In this document: positions 26,097 through 33,481 of the stretch, piece after piece | Layout: each line of letters starts with the position of its first letter | Numbering within the stretch: position 1 is the stretch's first letter | Program-made: the position numbers and the translations under genes | NCBI RefSeq assembly: GCF_030269645.1 | Contig: NZ_BSTR01000020.1 | Coordinates: 11,198 to 75,197 of the forward strand | Direction of reading: 5' to 3' | Origin: Actinokineospora sp. NBRC 105648 | GTDB lineage: Bacteria; Actinomycetota; Actinomycetes; Mycobacteriales; Pseudonocardiaceae | Length of the DNA stretch: 64,000 nt | Notes under the pieces: generated by a model | The model's input: only the letters and a program-made list of their open reading frames with translations | Databases searched by the model: none | What the model was told of the DNA's origin: nothing

Positions 26097-27451
26097 CCCG
26101 GATCGTCGTGGCCGCGCCCGGCTCGGGCAGCGGCAAGACGACGGTGGCCACTGGCCTGATGGCCGCGCTGCGCGGGCGCGGGCACACCGTGGCGCCGTTC
26201 AAGGTCGGCCCCGACTACATCGACCCGGGCTACCACACCCTCGCGGCGGGTAGGCCCGGGCGCAACCTCGACCCGGTGCTGGTCGGGGAGCACCGGATCG
26301 CGCCGCTGTTCCGGCACGGCGCGCTCGGGGCGGACCTGGCCGTCATCGAGGGCGTGATGGGGCTGTTCGACGGCCGCATCGGCCACCATGTCGAGGCAGG
26401 GGGCTTCGGCTCCACCGCGCACGTCGCCGGGCTGATCGACGCGCCGGTGCTGCTGGTGGTCGACGCGCGGGGGCAGAGCACGAGCATCGCCGCGCTGCTG
26501 CACGGGTTCCGGTCGTACCGACCGGGCGTGCGGATCGCGGGGGTGGTGCTCAACCAGGTCGGCTCCGACCGGCACGAGCAGGTGCTGCGCGAGGCGTGCG
26601 TGGACGTCGGGCTCCCGGTGCTGGGCGCGGTGCGGCGGACGGTGGCGGTGGACGTGCCGTCGCGCCACCTGGGCCTGATCCCCGCAGCCGAGCACGGCGA
26701 CCCGGCGACCCGCGCGGTCGCGGCGATGGCGGACCTGGTGGCCGCGTCGGTCGACCTGGACGAGGTCGTCCGGATCGCCCAGACAGCGTCCAGTGTGGAT
26801 AGTGCACTGTGGAGCGCCTCGGACGAGGTCGAGCCGGTGGCCGGACGGCCGGTGATCGCGGTCGCGGGCGGTCCGGCGTTCACCTTCGGCTACGCCGAGC
26901 ACACCGAGCTGTTGCGAGCCGCGGGCGCCGAGGTGGCCGTGGTCGACCCGTTGCGCGACGAGGGTCTCCCGCCGGGGACGGCCGGGCTGGTGCTGCCCGG
27001 CGGGTTCCCCGAGGCGCACGCGGAAGCGTTGTCCGCCAACGAACCCCTGCGCGACGCCGTGGCCGCGCTCGCCCGGTCGGGCGCTCCGGTGCACGCCGAG
27101 TGCGGCGGCCTGCTGTACCTGGCGTCCAAACTGGACGGTCACCCGATGTGCGGGGTACTGGAGGCGGAGGCGTCGATGACGTCCCGGCTGCTGCTGGGTT
27201 ACCGGGACGCGGTGGCGCTGACGGCATCGGTCCTGCACCCGGAGGGCGCACGGGTCTCCGGCCACGAGTTCCACCGCACCCGCACGCTCCCCCAGCACGG
27301 CGAGCGCCCGGCGTGGGTGTGGCGTGACCACGACGGCACCGTGCACCGCGAGGGCTTCCTGCACGGGCGGGTGCACGCCTCCTACCTGCACACCCACCCG
27401 GCCGGGAACCCCGCGGCGATCCGTGCGTTCATCGCGGCGGCGGCGGACTAG
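26090..27451 (+). CDS. cobB: CobB, hydrogenobyrinic acid a,c-diamide synthase
   Basis: CobB amidates the a and c side chains using glutamine and ATP. The 453-aa protein starts with an ATP-binding domain (VVAAPGSGSGKTT at residue 5, KVGPDYIDPGYH near 45). It ends with a class I glutamine amidotransferase-like domain with the catalytic Cys in HAECGGLLYL near 330 and SYLHTH near the end. GTG 26090 overlaps cobO by seven bases, so translation is coupled. It is the last gene of the riboswitch-controlled operon. Confidence 0.96.
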   Translation: MVARIVVAAPGSGSGKTTVATGLMAALRGRGHTVAPFKVGPDYIDPGYHTLAAGRPGRNLDPVLVGEHRIAPLFRHGALGADLAVIEGVMGLFDGRIGHHVEAGGFGSTAHVAGLIDAPVLLVVDARGQSTSIAALLHGFRSYRPGVRIAGVVLNQVGSDRHEQVLREACVDVGLPVLGAVRRTVAVDVPSRHLGLIPAAEHGDPATRAVAAMADLVAASVDLDEVVRIAQTASSVDSALWSASDEVEPVAGRPVIAVAGGPAFTFGYAEHTELLRAAGAEVAVVDPLRDEGLPPGTAGLVLPGGFPEAHAEALSANEPLRDAVAALARSGAPVHAECGGLLYLASKLDGHPMCGVLEAEASMTSRLLLGYRDAVALTASVLHPEGARVSGHEFHRTRTLPQHGERPAWVWRDHDGTVHREGFLHGRVHASYLHTHPAGNPAAIRAFIAAAAD

Positions 27452-27576
27452 ACGGCCTCAACCGCCTCGGGCACAGCGGGTTCGACCTTCTTCACCTTGC
27501 GCTGCGCCCAGGAGGCGGCTATAGCGCCGCCGATCACGCTGAGCAGCGACATGAACAGGTCGCCGAGATCGGACAC
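27448..27576 (-). CDS. possible small hydrophobic peptide
   Basis: A 42-codon minus-strand frame begins VSDLGDLFMSLLSVIGG and ends with a basic-acidic stretch (QRKVKKVEPAVPEAVEAV). It has one short hydrophobic helix. Its stop shares the CTAG with the cobB stop. There is no good ribosome site before the GTG, but an in-frame ATG nine codons later is possible. It could be real or chance; no family is recognised. Confidence 0.3.
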   Translation of the reverse strand: MSDLGDLFMSLLSVIGGAIAASWAQRKVKKVEPAVPEAVEAV

Positions 27577-27597
27577 CGGGAACGCCGCGACGGAGAC

Positions 27598-27614
27598 TGT
27601 GACTACGGGTCACA
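27598..27614. promoter_or_regulatory. 17-bp inverted repeat TGTGAC-N5-GTCACA
   Basis: The arms are perfect. It resembles a CRP/FNR-family site, but the spacer between TGTGA and TCACA is seven bases instead of six. It lies 22 bp upstream of the possible small minus-strand peptide. Function is unproven. Confidence 0.4.
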
Positions 27615-27755
27615 GGTAAGGTGGCCAACGTTAGCGACCACCCGCAAGCTGACCGAAGTCGACCACTCAGCGTACGAGCGGCTTCACCGAAATGAACTCA
27701 GCTCACGTTTCACGGTCACTTTCGGCAACATTGAACTCCGGCCAGACTGGACATC

Positions 27756-27920
27756 GTGGTCCTATCACCACCCGGCCGCGAGGCACCGGTGGTGAAACGG
27801 GTGATCGGCGTACCCGGCGACCAAGTCCGTTCGACCGACGGCCGACTATGGCTAAGACTGTGGCCAGTGCAAGAAATCAGCACGCTCCCCACACTCCGCC
27901 CATTCCCCGCAGGCACCTGA
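27756..27920 (+). pseudogene. remnant of an S26 (signal peptidase I-like) gene
   Basis: From GTG 27756 the frame encodes VVLSPPGREAPVVKRVIG followed by VPGDQVRSTDGRLW, the signature box around the catalytic Lys of signal peptidase I (KRVIGxPGD). Just upstream, another frame reads SLSATLNSG, resembling the serine box SMxPTLxxGD but without a normal catalytic Ser context. A frameshift thus separates the two boxes, and the downstream part is missing (stop at 27918). I read it as a decayed gene. The rest of the gap to 28073 shows nothing recognisable. Confidence 0.6.
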
Positions 27921-28073
27921 CTCACACTCTCTAACGCGACCCACAGTCTCCGCCATTCACCTTCGACCCACAGCCCAGCACCCCCATGGACCCCTCCGTC
28001 GATCGACGACCAACCACCCACAGCACCCCCAATCCGTTCGGGCACAACAGACTCAGCCCCCAGACCAGCCCTC

Positions 28074-28189
28074 CCCCTGCATTCCATACGCAGCCAAAAC
28101 ACGGCCTGCGATTCTTTGTCAAGGTACTCTTTCCCGCCTTGACAAAGAATCGCAGGCCGTAGTGATAATTGGCGTAGGGGATTCAGGGG
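28074..28189 (+). repeat. palindromic dispersed element, copy A
   Basis: This 116-bp element begins cccctgcattccatacgc and ends with the near-complement ggcgtaggggattcagggg. Inside is a perfect hairpin (28102-28159) with 23-bp arms and a 12-base loop (28125-28136) containing ctctttccc. The stem tip ttgtcaagg/ccttgacaa is shared with copies B and C; the outer stem (cggcctgcgattct) is not. It lies between the convergent cobB and cbtA genes. Confidence 0.9.
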
Positions 28190-28610
28190 CCCACGGGTGG
28201 CTACACTCCACAGGCAGCACGTACGCCCCCGATAGCGCATACACATGGGCTGCCCGAGGAAAAGACGGGGGCTCGATCTAGTGAACTCACTTCGCGCGGG
28301 GCCCCTAGAGCACCGCGGTGGAGATAAAAGGGCAGGGTAAGGGCATCCCCACCCACGGCAAGTTTAGCGGCACTCTCCCCCCACACGAAGCAAGTCCACC
28401 AGATCGAGCATCCGTAACGGGACTTACGTTCCAGCGGAGTCGGCCTATCCGTGGCGGTTGGGTGGGTGGAGGGAAGATCTGTGGCGGGGGCTGCCGCATC
28501 AGCGGGCTTGGGATCCTGCCGCGGTTTGGTGGGGCTGGGCATCTTGTCCGTTCAACAGGAGCGGGGTTCAGCTGCGTTGATTGCTGGGTGCCCGTTTCCA
28601 CCACCAACGC
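28190..28610. other. gap without recognised feature
   Basis: I see no credible gene, RNA or further repeat here. Composition is somewhat lower in GC than coding regions. Short open frames on both strands lack codon bias and ribosome sites. Confidence 0.5.
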
Positions 28611-28649
28611 CGGACGGGCCCCGCTCCGAAGTGGAGTGGGGCCCGTCCG
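28611..28649 (-). terminator. hairpin downstream of cbtA
   Basis: cggacggggcccc-type arms pair across a five-base loop (cggacgggccccgctcc / ggagtggggcccgtccg, one G-T pair). It starts 14 bp after the cbtA stop. No T tract follows, as is usual for actinobacterial terminators. Confidence 0.8.
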
Positions 28650-28662
28650 ATGTGGAGTCGGC

Positions 28663-29466
28663 TCAGACTGCCTGCGGTTGGAGCTTGGTCAGGCCCCGGT
28701 GCAGCAGTGCCGCGAAGACCAGTCCGATGCCCGCCCAGAGCACCGCCGAGGTGCCCAGGGAGGCCACTCGGAAGTCCCACAGGACGTTGCCCGGGAAGCC
28801 CTCCGGCACCTCCTGGAAGCTCGGCAGCAGCTTGGCGACCACGGTCACGGCCACCAGGTAGCCGATCGCCGTGGACACCGTGGCCCACCAGCCGCCGATG
28901 CGGGGGGTGAGGCGTTTGGCCAGGATCACCGCGGCGATCACCAGGACCAGGGAGATGCCGATCATGCCGAAGAACAGCGCCGTGCGGTCGCCGATGGTCT
29001 CCGGTTTGCCCACCGCGGGTGGGTTGGCCGGGTAGGCCAGGAACGGGACCAGCACGACCGACACGTACCCCAGGCCCGCCAGCGTCAACGCCGTCGTGCG
29101 CGGGGTGAGTGGACCGATGCGGCCGTAGGCGAACGCGAAGGCGAGGCTGAACAGCCCGCCCAGGCCCAGGCCGTAGGCGACGGCCCCGATGCCGAGTCCG
29201 CCGGTGGACTGGAAGGCCCGGGAGACCTCCTCTTCCTCGGCGGGGGCGGTCTCGTCGTGGTGGTGCTCGGCGGGGTCGGTGCCGTGCGTGTGCTCGGCGC
29301 CCGCCGATTCCTCGATGGCGATGGCCTTGTCGACCGACGGTTCGCCGAAGGCCGAGGCGAAGCCGAAGGCGAGCAGACCGCCGACCAGGCCGGCCAGCAG
29401 GCCCCAGACGAGCAGTGACCGGACGGTCAAGGTCGCCGGGGCCGCCTCGGTGTCGGTCAGTGGCAC
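28663..29466 (-). CDS. cbtA: CbtA, cobalt transporter subunit
   Basis: The 267-aa protein has about six membrane segments (for example LLVWGLLAGLVGGLLAFGF near residue 18) and a His-rich loop HTHGTDPAEHHHDE near residue 60 that could bind metal. CbtA proteins are predicted cobalt permeases found with CbtB under cobalamin riboswitches, as here. The GTG at 29466 overlaps the end of cbtB by ten bases. A terminator hairpin follows the stop. Confidence 0.93.
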   Translation of the reverse strand: MPLTDTEAAPATLTVRSLLVWGLLAGLVGGLLAFGFASAFGEPSVDKAIAIEESAGAEHTHGTDPAEHHHDETAPAEEEEVSRAFQSTGGLGIGAVAYGLGLGGLFSLAFAFAYGRIGPLTPRTTALTLAGLGYVSVVLVPFLAYPANPPAVGKPETIGDRTALFFGMIGISLVLVIAAVILAKRLTPRIGGWWATVSTAIGYLVAVTVVAKLLPSFQEVPEGFPGNVLWDFRVASLGTSAVLWAGIGLVFAALLHRGLTKLQPQAV

Positions 29467-29660
29467 GGGAAGCCCAGCAGGTGGCGCGCGTCGTGCACGA
29501 GCTCGTGCACGTAGGTGCCGTCGAAGATCGCGAGAGCGCCCTGCTCCGCGCCGACGAAGTAGAGGGCGAGCAGGGAGATGATCCCGGCGAAGAGCGCGTA
29601 CGGCAGGATCTGCCGAACGGGGATGCTCACGGGTGTGGGGAGTGCGACGGCATGCGTCAT
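29457..29660 (-). CDS. cbtB: CbtB, cobalt transporter small subunit
   Basis: This 67-aa protein has one membrane helix (LPYALFAGIISLLALYFVG) and a C-terminal His motif, VHELVHDARHLLGFPCH, which is the conserved CbtB tail and probably binds cobalt. The ATG at 29660 follows AGGAGG. It is the first gene after the cobalamin riboswitch and is coupled to cbtA. Confidence 0.95.
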   Translation of the reverse strand: MTHAVALPTPVSIPVRQILPYALFAGIISLLALYFVGAEQGALAIFDGTYVHELVHDARHLLGFPCH

Positions 29661-29694
29661 GGCGGTGCCTCCTGGGGGCTTCACGCGGCCCGGT

Positions 29695-29800
29695 CGGTGG
29701 AGCAGACGATGGTGGAGGGTCTGACTGCGGGCTCGAGGAGCCCGATCACAGTGGCGCGGCCGTGCCGGGGTCTCACCGGCTTCCTTCTACCATCAGGGTC
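29695..29800 (-). promoter_or_regulatory. cobalamin riboswitch upstream of cbtBA
   Basis: On the minus strand the leader reads AGCCGGTGAGACCCCGGC, then GCGCCACTGTGATCGGGCTC, then GCAGTCAGACCCT, matching the short cobalamin riboswitch seen before cobalt transporters. It ends roughly 35-40 bases before cbtB. Edges are approximate. Confidence 0.92.
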
Positions 29801-29890
29801 AACTCGGCAACGTATGGGAGTTCACATCGCGGTGTCAACGCGGCCGTTCGGACGGTGGGAAATGTCATTCGGCTGGTCAGAGGAGTGTCG

Positions 29891-30457
29891 GTGAGCGCCC
29901 GGCTGGTCCTGGTGTGCCACGGGGCCACGGCGGCGACCCGGGCCGCGGCCTTCCCGGCCGACGAGGAGTTGGACGCGGCCGCGATCGCCGCCGCGGCCGG
30001 GGGGCCGCCGCTGGGGCGGGTGGGGACGGCGCTGCGCGGGCCCGCCGAGCCGTGCGCGCAGACCGCGGCCGCGCTGGGGCTCGACGCGCTGGTCGACGAC
30101 CGGCTGCGCGACGCCGACTTCGGTGACTGGCGCGGCCGGGCGCTCGACGAGGTGGCCGCCGCCGAGCCGGACGGGCTCACCCGCTGGCTCACCGACCCGG
30201 GGGCCGCGCCGCACGGCGGGGAGTCGGTGCTGGAGCTGGTCGACCGGGTCGGCGGCTGGCTCGACGAGCGGCCCGCGACCGACCGGCACACCGTCGCGGT
30301 CACCCACCCGGCGGTCGTCAAGGCCGCGCTGGTGCACGCGCTGCGCGCCGACCCGGGCGCCTTCTGGCGGATCGATGTGGCCCCGCTCTCGCGCACCGTT
30401 GTGCGCGGTGGACCGGGCCGGTGGACGTTGCGCTGGATTGTCGATGGCGGCGGCTGA
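29891..30457 (+). CDS. degenerate histidine phosphatase superfamily protein
   Basis: The 188-aa protein follows the phosphoglycerate-mutase fold pattern, but the catalytic RHG is CHG (LVLVCHGAT at residue 6). The second Arg box reads GPAEPCAQTAAALG, with Cys where Arg is usual. DFGDWRGR and THPAVVKAALVHAL keep the later boxes. With two phosphate-binding arginines replaced it may have lost or changed phosphatase activity. It is divergent from cbtBA, and a CobC-like (alpha-ribazole phosphatase) ancestry is plausible. GTG 29891 has AGAGGAG about six bases upstream; an in-frame GTG lies six bases earlier. Confidence 0.8.
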   Translation: MSARLVLVCHGATAATRAAAFPADEELDAAAIAAAAGGPPLGRVGTALRGPAEPCAQTAAALGLDALVDDRLRDADFGDWRGRALDEVAAAEPDGLTRWLTDPGAAPHGGESVLELVDRVGGWLDERPATDRHTVAVTHPAVVKAALVHALRADPGAFWRIDVAPLSRTVVRGGPGRWTLRWIVDGGG

Positions 30458-30895
30458 TCACATTCTTCCCGGAACAGTGCGCCATTTAGGTCGAATTGCG
30501 CCGGACAAATCGCCGCTGCCATTTGCGCCGAACAGCCCATCAGACTCCCGTCGTCCCGGTCACCGAAAGCGATGTCCAAATCCCCTGGCCGGGAACCGAT
30601 GCCGCCAGTCAGGTAACGGAACACCGGCACGCGGTGACCGCGCGGCAGCGGAGCGTGAGCAAGAGCCATAAGGTCACCAACTACCCCACGGGCGTGGGAG
30701 CGAGTAACATCATTGGTCATTTCGGTGACATCGCGGCGGCACCCTTGCGTCCGGTGCGAATGTCGTGGACGCTCGACGCACCGATGGCACCGGTCGGATT
30801 TCCGTGGTCGGGCGTATCAATCGGACAAACCTGGACGAGGCATTCCGGGAAGCGCGTGGGACGTGCGCACGCGAGGCGGAGAAGGCGGTGGCGCC
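30458..30895. other. 438-bp gap upstream of the histidine kinase
   Basis: This stretch is less GC-rich than the genes. Likely promoter sequence lies around 30700 (gagtaacatcattgg), but no -35/-10 pair is clear. Frames on both strands lack codon bias. One in-frame alternative start for the kinase at 30713 would add 61 poorly conserved residues. Nothing else is recognised. Confidence 0.4.
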
Positions 30896-32680
30896 GTGCT
30901 GGAGACGGGCGCGGACACGCCGGGCGACCCGGACCGGGCACCCGGCGGCGAGCCGCACCGCTACCAGCTCTTCCGCGGCCTGGTCGACCGCGCGGCGGCC
31001 GCCGAGGTGTCCCAGGAGCGGATGCGCCACCTGCTCGACGCCGTGCTCTCGGTCGCCAGCGACCTGTCGCTGCCGGACATGCTGCGCCGGATCGTCACCG
31101 CCGGGTGCGAGCTGGCGGGTGCCCGCTACGGCGCGCTGGGCGTGCTCGGGCAGGACGGCCACCTCGTCGAGTTCACCCACACCGGGTTCACCGCCCAGAC
31201 CGCGGCCGCGATCGGCGTACTGCCGGTCGGCAAGGGCGTGCTGGGCCTGGTGATCGAGCGCCCCGAGCCGCTGCGCGTGCCGGACCTGTCCGGCCACCCG
31301 GACGCGGCGGGATTCCCGGCCAACCACCCGCCGATGACCTCGTTCCTCGGCGTGCCGATCCGGGTGCGCGGCGAGGTGTTCGGCAACCTCTACCTGACCG
31401 AGAAGATCGGCGGCCGGACCTTCACCCAGGAGGACGAGGACGTGGTGGTCGCGCTGGCCGCCGCGGCGGGGATGGCGGTGGAGAACGCCCGGCACTTCGA
31501 CCGCAGCCACCGGCGTGAGCGCTGGCTGCGCGCGACCACCGAGGTCACCTCGGTGCTGCGCACCAGCGTGTGCGCGGGCACCGGGCTCGAGCTGCTCGCC
31601 CAGCGCGCCCGGGAAACGGCCAACGCGGTGCTCGCCTTCGTCGCGGTGCCCGCGGGGCCGGAGTTCCTGGAGGTCCGCGCGGTCGACGGGCTGCTCACCG
31701 AGGAGCTGACCGGCGCGCGCATGTCGGCCACCGACAGCTTCACCGGCGACGTGTTCAGCACCGGCCGGGCCCGGGTGCTCACCGAGGTCGCCGAGGCCAC
31801 GCTGAGCCGCTCGGCCGCCACCTTCCGGCAGCTGCCGCCGGGCATCGACGTGCTGGGACCCGCGATGTTCGTGCCGCTGAGCACCGGCGGCCGCCCGGCC
31901 GCGGTGCTGATGGTCGCCCGCGAGCACGGCGCCGCCCGGTTCGACGACGACGACCTGCGGATGATCACCGACTTCGGCACGCACGCCGCGCTGGCCGTCG
32001 AGTTCGCCGAGGCGCAGCAGGACCGGCAGCGGCTCGCGCTCTACGAGGAGCGCGACCGGATCGCCCGCGACCTGCACGACCTGGTCATCCAGCGGCTGTT
32101 CGCGATCGGCCTGGGCCTGCAGGGGCTCAAGCGGGCGCCCGGGCAGCCCGAGGCGGGCGAGCGGCTGACCGGCTACGTCGCCGAGATCGACCAGACCATC
32201 CGGGAGATCCGGCGCAGCATCTTCTCCCTGCAGGAACCCGCGAACGGCCCGTACAGCCTGCGCGGCGAGATCCTGCGGGCCATCTCCGAGGCCACCGTCG
32301 CGCTGGGCTTCGAGCCCACCGTGCGGCTGGAGGGGCCACTGGACTCGGTGGTGCCCGCCGACGTCGCCCTCGACCTGATGGCCACCCTGCGCGAGGCGCT
32401 GTCCAACGTGGTCCGCCACGCGCGCGCGAGCGGGGTGGCGCTGACGGTCTCGGTCGACCGCCTGGCCAGCGGCCTGCGGCTGCGGGTCGCCGACGACGGG
32501 CGCGGCCTGCCCGCGGGGATCACCCACCGCAGCGGCCTGGCCAACATGGCCCAGCGGGCCCGCCGGTGGGACGGCACGTGCGAGATCGTTTCCCCCGCCG
32601 GGGGCGGGACCAGGGTCGACTGGGGGGTGCCGCTGCGGCGGGACACCCCGGCGGCGAGAGGCCAGGAGGCAGGCGGATGA
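30896..32680 (+). CDS. GAF-domain sensor histidine kinase (DevS/NarX-like)
   Basis: This 594-aa protein has two GAF domains (about residues 60-200 and 225-370), a HisKA_3 dimerisation domain with the phosphorylated His in ERDRIARDLHDLVIQRLF near 385, and a HATPase domain with LREALSNVVRHA and VADDGRGLP. There is no membrane segment, so it senses an internal signal. The layout is that of DevS/DosS, though haem binding cannot be confirmed by eye. GTG 30896 has GGAGAAGG upstream. The stop overlaps the response regulator start (ATGA). Confidence 0.93.
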   Translation: MLETGADTPGDPDRAPGGEPHRYQLFRGLVDRAAAAEVSQERMRHLLDAVLSVASDLSLPDMLRRIVTAGCELAGARYGALGVLGQDGHLVEFTHTGFTAQTAAAIGVLPVGKGVLGLVIERPEPLRVPDLSGHPDAAGFPANHPPMTSFLGVPIRVRGEVFGNLYLTEKIGGRTFTQEDEDVVVALAAAAGMAVENARHFDRSHRRERWLRATTEVTSVLRTSVCAGTGLELLAQRARETANAVLAFVAVPAGPEFLEVRAVDGLLTEELTGARMSATDSFTGDVFSTGRARVLTEVAEATLSRSAATFRQLPPGIDVLGPAMFVPLSTGGRPAAVLMVAREHGAARFDDDDLRMITDFGTHAALAVEFAEAQQDRQRLALYEERDRIARDLHDLVIQRLFAIGLGLQGLKRAPGQPEAGERLTGYVAEIDQTIREIRRSIFSLQEPANGPYSLRGEILRAISEATVALGFEPTVRLEGPLDSVVPADVALDLMATLREALSNVVRHARASGVALTVSVDRLASGLRLRVADDGRGLPAGITHRSGLANMAQRARRWDGTCEIVSPAGGGTRVDWGVPLRRDTPAARGQEAGG

Positions 32681-33333
32681 GCATTTCCGTGTTCGTGCTC
32701 GACGACCACGAGGTGGTGCGCCGGGGACTGCGGCAGCTGCTCGAGGTGGAGCCCGACATCGACGTGGTGGGCGAGGCGGCGACCGCCGCCCAGGCGCTGG
32801 CCCGGATCCCGGCGGTGCGGCCCCGGGTGGCGATCCTGGACGTGCGGCTGCCCGACGGCGAGGGCGTCTCGGTGTGCCGGGAGGTGCGCTCGGCGGTCAC
32901 CCCGCCGCCCGCGTGCCTGATGCTGACCTCGTTCTCCGACGACGAGGCGCTCTTCGGCGCGATCATGGCGGGCGCGGCCGGGTACATGCTCAAGCAGGTC
33001 AGCGGCGACGACCTGGTCTCGGCGGTGCGCACGCTGGCCGACGGCGGCTCGCTGCTCGACGCCGGGGTCACCGCCACCGTCCTCGACCGGCTGCGCGCGG
33101 GCCGCGCGGAGGACCCGCGCTACAGCACGCTGAGCCCGCAGGAGCGCAAGATCCTCGACCTGATCGCCGAGGGCATGACCAACCGGCAGATCGCGGGCGC
33201 GCTGTACCTGGCCGAGAAGACGGTCAAGAACTACGTGTCCACGCTGCTGCACAAGCTCGGCTTCGACCGCCGCACCGAGGCCGCGGTGTACGCGACCCGG
33301 CTGCACAACACCCAGCGCGGCACCGAGTCCTGA
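32677..33333 (+). CDS. LuxR/NarL-type response regulator (DevR-like)
   Basis: The 218-aa protein has a receiver domain with DDHEVVRRGL at the N-terminus, the phospho-acceptor Asp in AILDVRLPDGEG near residue 54 and Lys in MLKQV near 104. A LuxR helix-turn-helix follows (LSPQERKILDLIAEGMTNRQ, LAEKTVKNYVSTLLHKL). It is translated with the upstream kinase and is its evident partner. The target genes are not visible. Confidence 0.95.
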   Translation: MSISVFVLDDHEVVRRGLRQLLEVEPDIDVVGEAATAAQALARIPAVRPRVAILDVRLPDGEGVSVCREVRSAVTPPPACLMLTSFSDDEALFGAIMAGAAGYMLKQVSGDDLVSAVRTLADGGSLLDAGVTATVLDRLRAGRAEDPRYSTLSPQERKILDLIAEGMTNRQIAGALYLAEKTVKNYVSTLLHKLGFDRRTEAAVYATRLHNTQRGTES

Positions 33334-33481
33334 CGCCCCGCGTGTCAGTGGGCACACGAAAGCTACCGCCGGTAACGTCTCAGGGGTCTCGCGCTATACC
33401 GCAGAGAAGAGACGGGGAATCCAGCGGGGTGCTCGGCGACGAACCACCCCCGTTCACCCGGTCACCGAGACGGCGGAAGGG

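Noticed and set aside
27598-27614. CRP-type operator TGTGA...TCACA
   Set aside because: The spacing is seven bases, not six, and no well-supported gene lies next to it; kept only as an inverted repeat.
28074-28189. Simple rho-independent terminator as full explanation of the palindromic element
   Set aside because: The conserved terminal inverted repeats, flanks and loop over 115 bp go beyond a terminator, and no T tract is present; termination may still be one of its effects.
30440-30720. Minus-strand frame starting MTNDVTRSHARG upstream of the histidine kinase
   Set aside because: Codon use is not that of a gene in this genome, there is no ribosome site, and it runs into the antisense of the phosphatase gene.
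33340-33481. Structured leader before the epimerase-like gene, considered as a c-di-AMP or other riboswitch
   Set aside because: GC-rich pairing is possible, but I could not place the conserved bases of any known riboswitch class in order.
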